From positions 1 to 49,538 of the forward strand of contig NZ_JAUXYL010000043.1 of NCBI RefSeq assembly GCF_030694375.1: a DNA stretch of 49,538 nucleotides, read 5' to 3'. Positions 31,545 to 40,600 of this stretch are shown in pieces (the stretch's first letter is position 1; every line of letters starts with the position of its first letter). Origin of the DNA: Algoriphagus sp. (GTDB lineage: Bacteria; Bacteroidota; Bacteroidia; Cytophagales; Cyclobacteriaceae). The translations under genes and the position numbers were made by a program. The notes below the pieces were generated by a model, which was not told where the DNA came from, made no database searches, and saw only the letters and a list, made by a program, of their open reading frames with translations.

Positions 31545-33746
31545 TTGAAAAAACTCTTCCCTTTTTATAAGCAACCAGACTCCAAAGACTGCGGTCCTAC
31601 CTGTTTACGTATTATTGCCAAGCACTATGGCAAGCTGATATCTCTTCAGGAGATAAGAAGGCTGTCGGAGACCACCCGGTCGGGGAGCAATCTGTTGAAA
31701 CTTAGCGATGCAGCAGAGGCTATTGGATTTAAGACCATAGGGGCCAAACTGGATTTCAAGAGACTGGAGCATGCCCAAATGCCCCTGATTGTGCACTGGG
31801 ATAAGAACCACTTTGTGGTAGTATATCGGATCAATAAGGGCAAGGTCTATCTTTCGGATCCTGGGTATGGATTGATCCAATTGACAAAAGAAGAGTTTGT
31901 ATCACGTTGGATTGGGAATAATGCCACAGAAGAGAGTAAGGAAGGAATTACTTTGCTTCTTGAACCGACTCCCAGGTTTAAAAAATTGAAATGGGAAAAC
32001 ACAGATAAGCGTTCCCTGGGCTTTCTTTTCAAGTACCTGTTCAAGTATAAGAGTCTGATCGTACAGCTGGGCATCGGATTGCTGGTAGGTAGTCTTCTCC
32101 AGCTGATTTTTCCATTTTTGACCCAGAGTATCGTAGATATCGGGATTCAAAACCAGAATATCGGGTTTATCTATCTGATCCTGTCGGCGCAGGTGATGTT
32201 GTTTTTTGGACGGACCAGCGTTGATGTGTTTCGAAGCTGGATACTGCTCCACCTCAGTACCCGGGTCAATATTTCCCTGGTATCGGATTTTTTTATCAAG
32301 CTGATGAACCTTCCCATTTCCTTCTTCGACACCCGGATGACTGGGGATATCATGCAGCGGATCGGAGACCATCGAAGGATAGAGACTCTTCTGACAGGCA
32401 CCTCTTTAAACACCTTGTTTTCTTTTTTCAATCTGTTTGTATTTGGTGCTGTGTTGGTGTACTACAGTCTCCATATCTTTCTGATTTTCATGGGAGGCAG
32501 TGCGCTTTATGTTTTTTGGATTCTCTATTTTATGAAGCGGAGAAAAGAGCTGGATTACATGCGCTTTGCCCAGCTCAGTCAGGAACAGAGTACCGTGATC
32601 GAACTGATCAACGGCATGCAGGAGATCAAGCTGCACAATGCCGAAACCCAAAAACGCTGGAAATGGGAGTTTGTCCAGGCCAGTCTTTTTCAAGTGTCGA
32701 TCAAGACCCTCGCCCTGGAGCAGACCCAGGGAGTGGGATCCTCAGTAATCAATGAGCTGAAAAACATTTTGGTAACATTTGCCTCAGCGATCCTGGTGAT
32801 AGAAGGACAGCTTACACTGGGGATGATGCTTTCTCTTCAATATATCATCGGCCAGTTAAACGGTCCGATTATGGGAATAGTGACCTTTGTACGTACCTAT
32901 CAAGATGCCAAGATCAGTTTGGAGCGACTCAATGAGATCCACGACAAGGAAGATGAGGAAAGCCGTGACAGGCAGCTAGTTCATGAGATCACCCCCGGAG
33001 AGGATATGAGTGTCCACAAACTCAGCTTCAGGTATTTGGGAGCTGAGGAAAATGTCCTCAAAGAAATAAGCCTTTCAGTTCCTGCCCAAAAAATCACAGC
33101 AATAGTAGGGGCCAGCGGATGCGGGAAAACTACCCTGATGAAGCTCCTCCTCAAATTTTATGAGCCATCCAAAGGGGAAATTAGCTATGGCAGACATGGC
33201 TTGGAATCCATCTCACCCCGGAGCTGGAGAGCCCATTGCGGGGTGGTCATGCAGGAAGGGTATGTATTCAATGATACCATTGCCAGCAACATTGCAGTAG
33301 GGGAGGAAGTTGTTGATCTCGATCGACTGGTCATGGCTTCACAAACTGCCAATATCTATGACTTTATACAATCCCTCCCCCTGAGATTTAATACCAAAAT
33401 CGGAAATGAGGGGGTAGGGATCAGTACCGGGCAAAAGCAACGTTTGTTTATTGCCCGAGCAGTTTACAAAAATCCGGAGATCCTCTTTTTTGACGAAGCA
33501 ACCTCTGCCTTGGATGCCAAAAATGAGCGTGTTGTGATGGAAAACCTAAATCGGTTTTTGAAAGGGAAGACGGTCTTCATCATCGCCCACCGACTCAGCA
33601 CGGTCAAAAATGCGGATCAGATCATTGTAATGGATGAAGGGGAAATTAAAGAAACAGGAACCCATGAAGAATTGGTTTTACAAACGGGAGTGTATTACGA
33701 TCTGGTGAAGAATCAATTGGAACTGGAAAAAATCAGAGAAAACTAG
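31545..33746 (+). CDS. Peptidase-domain ABC transporter (C39 double-glycine exporter)
   Basis: 733 residues. N-terminal C39 peptidase with Cys16 (DCGPTC), His89 (KNHFVVVY) and Asp105 (LSDP): a complete triad for cutting after GG. Then a six-helix ABC membrane domain (~160-440) and an ATPase domain: Walker A GASGCGKTT (522-530, Lys528), Q-loop VMQEGYV, signature ISTGQKQR, Walker B LFFDEATSALD (Asp650), His switch AHRLS. Processes and exports both peptides. The start is TTG at 31545; no in-frame ATG fits, and starting there puts Cys16 at the normal place. The HlyD gene follows after 2 bp. Confidence 0.92.
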   Translation: MKKLFPFYKQPDSKDCGPTCLRIIAKHYGKLISLQEIRRLSETTRSGSNLLKLSDAAEAIGFKTIGAKLDFKRLEHAQMPLIVHWDKNHFVVVYRINKGKVYLSDPGYGLIQLTKEEFVSRWIGNNATEESKEGITLLLEPTPRFKKLKWENTDKRSLGFLFKYLFKYKSLIVQLGIGLLVGSLLQLIFPFLTQSIVDIGIQNQNIGFIYLILSAQVMLFFGRTSVDVFRSWILLHLSTRVNISLVSDFFIKLMNLPISFFDTRMTGDIMQRIGDHRRIETLLTGTSLNTLFSFFNLFVFGAVLVYYSLHIFLIFMGGSALYVFWILYFMKRRKELDYMRFAQLSQEQSTVIELINGMQEIKLHNAETQKRWKWEFVQASLFQVSIKTLALEQTQGVGSSVINELKNILVTFASAILVIEGQLTLGMMLSLQYIIGQLNGPIMGIVTFVRTYQDAKISLERLNEIHDKEDEESRDRQLVHEITPGEDMSVHKLSFRYLGAEENVLKEISLSVPAQKITAIVGASGCGKTTLMKLLLKFYEPSKGEISYGRHGLESISPRSWRAHCGVVMQEGYVFNDTIASNIAVGEEVVDLDRLVMASQTANIYDFIQSLPLRFNTKIGNEGVGISTGQKQRLFIARAVYKNPEILFFDEATSALDAKNERVVMENLNRFLKGKTVFIIAHRLSTVKNADQIIVMDEGEIKETGTHEELVLQTGVYYDLVKNQLELEKIREN

Positions 33747-33748
33747 GC

Positions 33749-35053
33749 ATGCCCGAAAATCCCCATACTATTGACAATCTACAGCTCAGATCCGAGGAGG
33801 TCCAGGAGATTATTACGACACCCCCGGCATGGCTGATCCGGTGGGGGATCACACTGGTGTTTTTGATTACCTTCGGTTTGATTTTTTTATCCTTTTTTAT
33901 CAAATATCCTGATTTTATCATGTCCAGGGTAATGGTAACCACGGTGGAACCAACCGAAAAGATGATAGCCAGAACTTCAGGGCAGATCGATAGAATATGG
34001 GTGAGCAATGGCGAAAAAGTTAAGGTTGGTCAGCTATTGGCCAGCATAAAAAGTACTGCTGACGTTCACAGTGTACTGTTACTGAAAAAGATACTGGATG
34101 AGATTCCCTTTGGGAAAAATAACGGGTTTTTCTTTCCTCTAGATTCTCTTTCGGATGTGGTCTTGGGGGAAATAGAACTGGCATTTGTGGAGTTTGAACG
34201 AGGTTATATGGAATTCAGACTTCTCGAAAGGCTTCAGCCATCCCAAGTCCAGCTGGAAGGGAATCGGCTGTCCATCCTGGAAATCCATGAAAGGCTTACT
34301 AGCCAATTGGCCCAAAAGGAGATTCTGGAGAGAAAGGTTATTTTGGTAGAGACGGACTTCAAACGAAATAAGATGCTCTATGAAGGTGGGGTAATCGCGG
34401 CCAAAGACTTTGAGAGCCGGGAGATGGAATATCTTCAGGTGCAGGAACAGGTCAATGGAATGGCGATATCAATTTCCCAACTTCAAGAAGCTTTGGTTAA
34501 TGCCGGGCAAACCCTAAAAAGCACTCAGGTATCCAAGGAGCAGGATGAATCCAGGGCATTAATTAGTCTGATCCAGTCCTATCATGGTTTGAAACGCGCT
34601 GTAAAAGAATGGGAGCGTAACTATGTGTTGGTTTCCTCTACCGATGGAGAGGTCAGCTTCCAGGGAGTCTGGGGAGAACATCAATTTGTTCAGACAGGTG
34701 AGCACGTTTTTACCATACTACCTGACCAGAGGTCAGAACTCCTGGGCAAAATGACTGTCTCTTCGCAAAATGCAGGGAAAATCTCCATGGGACAGCGGGT
34801 ATTGATCAAGCTTGATAATTTCCCCTTTCAACAGTTCGGAACTCTTAGAGGGGAAGTAGGAAGTATTTCAGTTTCTCCTGACGAAGAAGGAAATTATGTG
34901 GTGTATAGCTCCCTTCCTGAGGGAACAAAAACCTCCTACGGCAAGGAGATTCAGCTAAAGCAAGAACTGCTGGGTACAGCGGAAATCATAACAGAAGACC
35001 TGAGTGTAGCGGAAAGACTGTTTTTCAAGCTAAAATCAATAACCGAGTATTAA
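33749..35053 (+). CDS. HlyD-family membrane fusion protein
   Basis: 434 residues. Short cytoplasmic N-terminus, one membrane span (WLIRWGITLVFLITFGLIFL, ~28-47), lipoyl-like half (TSGQIDRIWVSNGEKVKVGQLLASI), a long coiled coil (~150-280, rich in Glu/Gln/Leu), second lipoyl half (VSSTDGEVSFQGVWGEHQFVQTGEHVFTI) and a beta-barrel domain. It links the inner-membrane C39 transporter to an outer-membrane channel, which is not encoded here. Tightly coupled to the transporter (2-bp gap). Confidence 0.88.
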   Translation: MPENPHTIDNLQLRSEEVQEIITTPPAWLIRWGITLVFLITFGLIFLSFFIKYPDFIMSRVMVTTVEPTEKMIARTSGQIDRIWVSNGEKVKVGQLLASIKSTADVHSVLLLKKILDEIPFGKNNGFFFPLDSLSDVVLGEIELAFVEFERGYMEFRLLERLQPSQVQLEGNRLSILEIHERLTSQLAQKEILERKVILVETDFKRNKMLYEGGVIAAKDFESREMEYLQVQEQVNGMAISISQLQEALVNAGQTLKSTQVSKEQDESRALISLIQSYHGLKRAVKEWERNYVLVSSTDGEVSFQGVWGEHQFVQTGEHVFTILPDQRSELLGKMTVSSQNAGKISMGQRVLIKLDNFPFQQFGTLRGEVGSISVSPDEEGNYVVYSSLPEGTKTSYGKEIQLKQELLGTAEIITEDLSVAERLFFKLKSITEY

Positions 35054-35078
35054 TTAATGAAGCGATTAATAAAAAGCG

Positions 35079-36140
35079 ATGGAACAAGCATTAAGAAAAC
35101 TTCAAGAGATCAACGGATATCTGTTGGAAAATGCCAAGGAAGAAAATGGGCTGGGACTACTGCACGGAAAGTTGGGTTTGAGTATCTACTTCTTTCATTT
35201 GGCAAGGAAAACCGAAAATCAAGAGTTTCTTGAGGCAGCGGAGAATTTGATTGAAGAGCTTTTCGAAAAACTTAAGGAAGCCAAACTTCCTGTAGATTTC
35301 GAAAATGGCCTGGCCGGTATTGCATGGGGCATCAGCTATTTGGTCAATTCAGATTTTGTCGAAGCGGATCTGGACGATACTTTGGGGGAGCTGGACGATA
35401 GGATTTTTAAGTTTTTGGAAGATCAAAAAGGAAAGCTCGCTGCAAATGTAAGAAACGGTATTATCGGTTATCTGCTTTATTGCCTTGACCGCTTAGAGAA
35501 TTCCTTAAAGTCTGGTAATACGAGCAATATTTATATTTTTCAAAAGCTTGGAGCCGGACTGATCAATCAACTGGGGCAATTGGTTGAGGAGGAAAAGCTA
35601 CAGGACAGGGAACCGCAACTATTCAACATCTTTTGGGATTTACCACTCACACTTATCGTACTGGGAAAGTCAACAAAACTGCAGGTCAACTCCGCCAAAG
35701 CGGAAAGGATTCTGGACTACATACTCCCATCCCTGATTTCTCTTTTTCCAAGTCTTCATAGCAATAGATTGTATCTGCTGTTGGGAATAGAATCAGTCTT
35801 GAAAGAAATCGAAAATCCTTTTTTGAGAAGGCATGCTTTATTTTTGAAAAGCAACATTGATATGAAGTCGATCTTCAACGCGGAATTCAAAAATTTGAAC
35901 ATCTGTGTTATAGATGGGGCGAGCGGCTTGAGACTGATTGCAAAAATGCTAGTAGAAATCACCGGAAACGATTCCTTTTTACCCTCAGACGGGCTTTTTT
36001 TACTCAAAATCAATGAGTCAGTTTGCTGGGGAGAAGCTGATTTTTATAGCTCTTTTAGGAAAAGCATCGGGCTGGTTTCCGGATTGCCCGGAATTGGTTG
36101 GGCTTTATTGGAGACCTTGGAAGTGGAGAAAAAAATCTGA
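35079..36140 (+). CDS. LanC-like protein, probably non-catalytic
   Basis: 353 residues of alpha-helical hairpins with the toroid GxxG signatures of LanC: GLLHGKLGLSIYFFHLA (~26-42), ENGLAGIAWGISYLV (~75-89), VRNGIIGYLLYCL, and SGLPGIGWALLETL at the C-terminus. True LanC cyclases bind zinc through a Cys and a Cys-His pair in WCxG and CHG motifs. Neither is seen here; the only similar string, SVCWGEAD, lacks the CHG partner. No lanthipeptide dehydratase gene is present. So it may be a scaffold or binding subunit rather than a thioether-forming enzyme. Lies between HlyD and two glycosyltransferases. Confidence 0.7.
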   Translation: MEQALRKLQEINGYLLENAKEENGLGLLHGKLGLSIYFFHLARKTENQEFLEAAENLIEELFEKLKEAKLPVDFENGLAGIAWGISYLVNSDFVEADLDDTLGELDDRIFKFLEDQKGKLAANVRNGIIGYLLYCLDRLENSLKSGNTSNIYIFQKLGAGLINQLGQLVEEEKLQDREPQLFNIFWDLPLTLIVLGKSTKLQVNSAKAERILDYILPSLISLFPSLHSNRLYLLLGIESVLKEIENPFLRRHALFLKSNIDMKSIFNAEFKNLNICVIDGASGLRLIAKMLVEITGNDSFLPSDGLFLLKINESVCWGEADFYSSFRKSIGLVSGLPGIGWALLETLEVEKKI

Positions 36141-36160
36141 TGTCGTAAAAGTTTGATACA

Positions 36161-36934
36161 ATGGAAAAGATAAACATAAGGGATTTTACTTTTTTGATTC
36201 CTATCAAGATCGATTCGGTAACTAGATTGGAAAACACCCTGGTAAGCATAGATTATATTTTATCCCATTATAACACCAATATCAATATAATAGAAGCAAC
36301 TACAAGAAATACTGGTATCCTTGAAAAATTGCTGCCAACTGGAGTAGAGTACATTTTTCAGGAAGATTTGGACAATATCTTTCACCGAACGCGGTACATT
36401 AATCAATTAGCACGTTCCGCCAAAACAGAATTTATAAGTGTTTGGGATTCAGACATTATTATACCCGTCGATCAAATTGTCAAATCGGTAAACCTATTGC
36501 GAAATGAAGAGGCTGATTTCATTTCACCTTATAAAGATAGATTCTTAGATACTTCTGACCTTCTTAGAGACCTTTACATTCAGACCCGTGATATCAAATT
36601 GCTGGAAAAACACCAAGGCAAGATGAGATCTTTGTATAATCCAAATCCAGTGGGAGGAGCTTTTTTGGCAAAAAAGGACAAGTATATAGAATCAGGAATG
36701 GAAAATGAAAGGTTGTATGGTTGGGGAAGAGAAGATGGTGAAAGAGTTAATCGGTGGAAAACTCTGGGGTACCGTCACCATCATGTGGAAGGTGTATTGT
36801 ACCATCTTTCACACGAACGCGGGATAAACAGCAAATTTCACAGCCCTAACCAAGATTCAAGAAAGATGGAAGAACTAAGTAGACATCTTGCTATGTCGAA
36901 GGAAGAATTGTGGAAGGAAATAAAGGGGCAATAG
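36161..36934 (+). CDS. Galactosyltransferase-like glycosyltransferase (GT-A, GT7C-type)
   Basis: 257 residues. GT2-like N-terminus (FTFLIPIKIDSVTRLENTL), DxD motif WDSD (Asp96, Asp98), and the C-terminal GWGREDGE (187-194) typical of the Glyco_transf_7C acceptor-side domain, followed by HHVEGVLYHLSHERG. The start ATG 36161 is 21 nt after the LanC-like stop. Within this cluster it is a candidate for attaching hexose or N-acetylhexosamine to the peptide core, or it may modify a surface glycan. Soluble. Confidence 0.78.
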   Translation: MEKINIRDFTFLIPIKIDSVTRLENTLVSIDYILSHYNTNINIIEATTRNTGILEKLLPTGVEYIFQEDLDNIFHRTRYINQLARSAKTEFISVWDSDIIIPVDQIVKSVNLLRNEEADFISPYKDRFLDTSDLLRDLYIQTRDIKLLEKHQGKMRSLYNPNPVGGAFLAKKDKYIESGMENERLYGWGREDGERVNRWKTLGYRHHHVEGVLYHLSHERGINSKFHSPNQDSRKMEELSRHLAMSKEELWKEIKGQ

Positions 36935-37028
36935 AAATTCAAAGACTTTCCAGATGAATAAATGGTAAAGGTTGGATGTTTAGTTCTTAAATTAAAATTC
37001 CCTTGAATGAATCTCTTGAAAAATATTT

Positions 37029-37769
37029 ATGAAATGGATTATGAAAAGAAACAACGCAATACAAACACTTTGGATTGGAAGCAAATTAACCAAAATGGAA
37101 CTATTAAGCCTAAAATCTTTTCTATTTAATTCACATGAAATTCATTTATACCTTTACGAAGAATTAGAAGACTTACCAAAGGGAGTAACTATACATGATG
37201 CCAATAAGATTATTCCAGCAGAAAAAATTTTCAAATACAAAAATAATGGAAGCTATGCTGGCTTTGCTAATTTATTCAGATACAAGCTCCTTTTAGAAAA
37301 AGGGGGTATTTGGAGTGATTTGGACATTATCTGCATAAAACCAATTTCTATAGCGGAAGATTATTTATTCGCCTCTGAGCGTTTACTGGATGAAAGTGTG
37401 CAAGTCAACAACTGTTTTATCAAAGCACCTGAAAATTCCCCCGTAATAGAATATTGTTACAACATAGCACTAAATAAAAATCCAGAAGAATTGCATTGGG
37501 GAGAAACCGGGCCAAAGTTACTCACACGGGCTGTCTTAGAATTTGGGCTTGAAGAATATGTAGCAGACCCAGAGGTAATTTGTCCACTGGACTATTGGAA
37601 ATGTTCAGATTTGGTCACTAAGCCGCTAGAGGACATTATCTCAGAAGAAACCTATACAGTACACTTATGGAATGAAATGTGGAGAAGGAATTCATTAAAC
37701 AAATCCATGACCTTTGGTCCAAATTGCGCTTATGAGGTACTTCACAATATGTTTTCGATCATTCAATAA
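37029..37769 (+). CDS. GT32-type glycosyltransferase (DXD sugar-binding family)
   Basis: 246 residues. IQTLWIGSKLTKMELLSLKSFL, then YAGFANLFRYKLLLEKGGIWSDLDII with the DLD metal site (97-99), is the pattern of the Gly_transf_sug/GT32 family. Acceptor-side residues VHLWNEMW near the C-terminus match the family's usual H-W element. An internal ATG at 37041 could be the true start. Slightly A/T-rich. It is the last gene before the peptide B element; with the previous gene it gives the cluster two sugar-transfer activities. Confidence 0.78.
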   Translation: MKWIMKRNNAIQTLWIGSKLTKMELLSLKSFLFNSHEIHLYLYEELEDLPKGVTIHDANKIIPAEKIFKYKNNGSYAGFANLFRYKLLLEKGGIWSDLDIICIKPISIAEDYLFASERLLDESVQVNNCFIKAPENSPVIEYCYNIALNKNPEELHWGETGPKLLTRAVLEFGLEEYVADPEVICPLDYWKCSDLVTKPLEDIISEETYTVHLWNEMWRRNSLNKSMTFGPNCAYEVLHNMFSIIQ

Positions 37770-37902
37770 TAAAAAAATGGAATGAAACTTAATTGCTAAA
37801 ATTATATCATAAGTTTGAATAAATAAATAGTAGTGGAAAACATCGTAAAACATGAAATAATTCTTAGAAAAAAATAAAATTAACTATACATATACGACTT
37901 TA

Positions 37903-37941
37903 TCAGTAAATATTTATTGAAACTTAGTAAATACGGTATAG
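37903..37941. promoter_or_regulatory. 39-bp cluster element, copy 2 (before peptide B)
   Basis: TCAGTAAA-TA-TTTATTGA, three nt, TTAGTAAATACGGTATAG. It has the same order and spacing as the copy at 28071-28109, and the last 18 bp are identical. It lies 85 nt before the peptide B ATG in a 257-bp non-coding gap, implying a separate promoter for the peptide B cassette under the same control. Confidence 0.75.
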
Positions 37942-38026
37942 GTAAACCGATAATGGTCAAGTAATTTACTTTCATAAATCTTGGTCGGAAGGTCCAATCG
38001 AAACACAATCAAATAAACAAAGTATC

Positions 38027-38245
38027 ATGAAAAAGTTAAGTCTAGAAATGCTCAGACTCTCTTCAGAAGAAGTACTCGGGCGAAGTCAAATGAAATCAGT
38101 TATAGGCGGTACAAGATTTAGATGTACATGCTACAACAGTGTAGGTAGTTGGACCGGTAATTATTCGGATAAAGCTACAGCAGAAGCACAAGGAGGAGGC
38201 GATTGTGCATCAGGTGTTGCTCAATGCAGAGAGATCATTGAATGA
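38027..38245 (+). CDS. GG-leader secreted peptide precursor B, four-cysteine core
   Basis: 72 residues. The leader (1-28) MKKLSLEMLRLSSEEVL...GG ends at GG27-28 and matches the leader of peptide A at 19 of 28 positions, so both should be cut and exported by the same C39 transporter. The 44-residue core is different: Cys33 and Cys35 near its start, Cys60 and Cys67 near its end, with Ser/Thr/Gly-rich sequence between (NSVGSWTGNYSDKATAEAQ). An even Cys number fits two disulfides made by the VKOR fusion. The Ser/Thr-rich loop is a possible glycosylation site. The DUF4221 lipoprotein B gene follows. Confidence 0.85.
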   Translation: MKKLSLEMLRLSSEEVLGRSQMKSVIGGTRFRCTCYNSVGSWTGNYSDKATAEAQGGGDCASGVAQCREIIE

Positions 38246-38305
38246 CATTATTTTAAGATCCAATCAGGAATTGATTTTCTAGATTAAGTCTTTTTTCTTG
38301 GGAAT

Positions 38306-39418
38306 ATGAATAAATCAATAATCTTCCCCTTATTTTTTATAGGAATACTCTACTCATGCGGAGAAAAGTCCATTTCACCTTTATCAAAAGACCTTTCTAA
38401 AATTGATACCCTGATTTTTAGCTCTGAGAATGAAATCCTCGATCTAGGAGAAGAAGGTGAATTCTTGGCTTCTTCAGCGATGTCTGATGATGCCTCTTCT
38501 TACTACATTTTCAACCTTGAGAAAAGGTTTTTATACACCCTAGATATAAAATCCAAAAAGCTTCTATCATCATTAAAAATGCCTTCCGAGGGTCCTGATG
38601 GTATTGGAGAGTGGCTGATAGACTTTCAGCGATTGGATGACCAAAACTTCGTAGCTCAAGGTGATAATGTTTTCTATTTTTTTAATTTGGAAGGAAAACT
38701 ACTGGATAAAATACGGGTCGATCACCTTTTTTATTTGATTCCTGAATTGGCCAAAAAATTTTCAAATCTGGGATTTCTCTATAAGGATGGGCAATTCCAC
38801 TTCACGACAGGAGAAATAGGCACTATTGAATCAAAGGTGCTTAGCTATAATGCGAAAACCGACTCCATTCTACTGCGAGAGATTCTTTCCGTCGATTTGA
38901 TAAAGAATTCATCTATGATTTCCATGGTCAAATCCTTCACCTTCTATTCTTCTTCTTCTTTTGTAATTAATGATTTCCCCGGTGGAATCCTAATCGTAAA
39001 CCGTGGTTTACCCAATATGACCGCAAACCTGAACAATGGGGACACCGTAAACACCAAACTTAACAGTTCAAAATTTTTCGAAGACTTGGTGCCGATTGAA
39101 GAAATTTTCAGAGCCAAAAATGAAACGGAAGAAAAGGAGTTTAAAAAGGAATTAGAAAAGCGGATGAACTTTCTCCGACCTGTAGCCGATGAAAAAAATG
39201 AAAAGCTCTATAGACTCGGCTATCGACTGGCTTCGGATGGTATTTCCTATGACAACTTTTTATTTGAATATGATCTGGATTTGACCTTGACAAGGGAGAC
39301 TCAATTGAAAGGAGTCAAAATCAAACCCAAGAAGATGTTTCTCAAAGATTCGAATTTTTACATCGCTGCGTCTTTTGACGATGAGCCTGGTTTGCTGATT
39401 TTTGCGAATCCTTTTTAA
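38306..39418 (+). CDS. DUF4221-like lipoprotein B, next to peptide B
   Basis: 370 residues. Signal peptide with lipobox LYSC (Cys18), then a beta-propeller-like body with EILDLGEEGEFLASSAM, EGPDGIGEWLIDFQRL, FYFFNLEGKLLDKI and VADEKNEKLYRLGYRLAS. It is homologous in layout to lipoprotein A (lipobox, IDTLIF start, EGPxGxG motif, EERxxYF/EKLYRLG blocks, DEPGLLIF end) though well diverged. The peptide/lipoprotein pairing is repeated at both ends of the cluster. Candidate self-protection or receptor protein for peptide B; function not demonstrated. Confidence 0.7.
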   Translation: MNKSIIFPLFFIGILYSCGEKSISPLSKDLSKIDTLIFSSENEILDLGEEGEFLASSAMSDDASSYYIFNLEKRFLYTLDIKSKKLLSSLKMPSEGPDGIGEWLIDFQRLDDQNFVAQGDNVFYFFNLEGKLLDKIRVDHLFYLIPELAKKFSNLGFLYKDGQFHFTTGEIGTIESKVLSYNAKTDSILLREILSVDLIKNSSMISMVKSFTFYSSSSFVINDFPGGILIVNRGLPNMTANLNNGDTVNTKLNSSKFFEDLVPIEEIFRAKNETEEKEFKKELEKRMNFLRPVADEKNEKLYRLGYRLASDGISYDNFLFEYDLDLTLTRETQLKGVKIKPKKMFLKDSNFYIAASFDDEPGLLIFANPF

Positions 39419-39469
39419 TGTCTTTATCTAATTTCTAGAATTGAATTCAACCTAAGCATGGATTGATTT

Positions 39470-40591
39470 CTAAAATAACCCCACAAAGTCTCTAAAATTA
39501 TCTTTTGAAATCACCATAAAATCAGCTGGATAGGTTTCCAAAAAAAGGGATGGTTTCTTGACTTTGGCATTGGGATTCCATTTGAATTCAAATGCCGAAA
39601 TTCGTCCATCTGCCTCCTCTAAGTAATCAATCTCTTGCTGCTGTTTGGTGCGCCAAAAGAATGTATTTGTATATGTTCGATGGTAATGATTTCGCTTTAG
39701 TCGCTCTGTGATCAGAAAATTTTCCCACAAGGCTCCAATATCATTTCGAAATTCGAATGGATTGAAGTTCTGAATTAGGGCATTTCGAATTCCATTATCA
39801 TAAAAATAGATTTTCCGGTTGGTCTTAATTTCGTTTCGAAGATTTCTGCTGAATGACGTGAGTGGATAAATGATGCAAGACAGCTCAAGTAGGCGGATAT
39901 AACTGGAAACGGTGTTTTTATCTACTCCGGTTAACTGAGCCAATTCATTGTAGCTGACCTCGGAGCCGAGTTGAAAAGCAAGTGCTTGAAGGATCTTCTC
40001 CAAGACCTCAGGTTTTTTGACGGTAGCAAAAGCGAGAATATCCTTAAACAGATAGCTTTGCGTGATTTCATTCAGAATTGCCCGCTCCTCACCGCGATGA
40101 TTGATAACGTCTGGATAAAAGCCATAAATCAAGCGATTTTCCAAATCGCGCATTGCATCCAAATAGCCAACCGATTTCTCATATTCCTCATAGGAAATGG
40201 GGTAAAGAAAATATTCAAATTTTCTTCCGGTGAGCGGCTCATGGGTATTGCTTCTAAGTTCGAAGGCAGAAGAACCACTTAAGATCAATTGCACCTGCTT
40301 AAATTGATCATGAATAATTTTAGCAGTGATTCCGATGTTTTCGATTCGTTGAGCTTCGTCGATAAAAACAATTTTGGAGCTGCCAATGAGGGTTTCGATT
40401 TGCTTGGTGTTGGGATTGGTCAATTGCTGTTTGACCAGCGGATCATCTCCGTCCAAAAACAAAAACTCCCTATCTTTCAGGATCTCTTGGATCAAGGTAG
40501 TCTTCCCAACTTGTCTTGCGCCAATCAGTACGATGGTTTTCCCTCTAAATAGCTGATTAGAAATCTTGTTTTTAAGTGTTCTTTGAATCAT
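39470..40591 (-). CDS. AAA ATPase with C-terminal DUF4143 domain (copy 2)
   Basis: 373 residues, same architecture as the gene at 26456-27586: Walker A GARQVGKTTL (Lys30), Walker B KIVFIDEAQRI, LSGSSAFELRSNTHEPLTGRK, DUF4143 segment QLGSEVSYNELAQLTGVDKNTVSSYIRLLEL, YFYDNGIRNALI, and the nuclease-like IDYLEEADGRISAFEFKWNP end. The two copies match closely in every motif but are not recent duplicates. Its promoter region contains four inverted TTGGTGAA/TTCACCAA boxes. It marks the right edge of the island, facing inward. Confidence 0.85.
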   Translation of the reverse strand: MIQRTLKNKISNQLFRGKTIVLIGARQVGKTTLIQEILKDREFLFLDGDDPLVKQQLTNPNTKQIETLIGSSKIVFIDEAQRIENIGITAKIIHDQFKQVQLILSGSSAFELRSNTHEPLTGRKFEYFLYPISYEEYEKSVGYLDAMRDLENRLIYGFYPDVINHRGEERAILNEITQSYLFKDILAFATVKKPEVLEKILQALAFQLGSEVSYNELAQLTGVDKNTVSSYIRLLELSCIIYPLTSFSRNLRNEIKTNRKIYFYDNGIRNALIQNFNPFEFRNDIGALWENFLITERLKRNHYHRTYTNTFFWRTKQQQEIDYLEEADGRISAFEFKWNPNAKVKKPSLFLETYPADFMVISKDNFRDFVGLF

Positions 40592-40600
40592 TTCTCAATC

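Noticed and set aside
28187..39418. Lanthipeptide cluster interpretation
   Set aside because: Only a LanC-like protein is present; there is no LanB, LanM or LanKC dehydratase and the LanC-like protein lacks visible zinc motifs.
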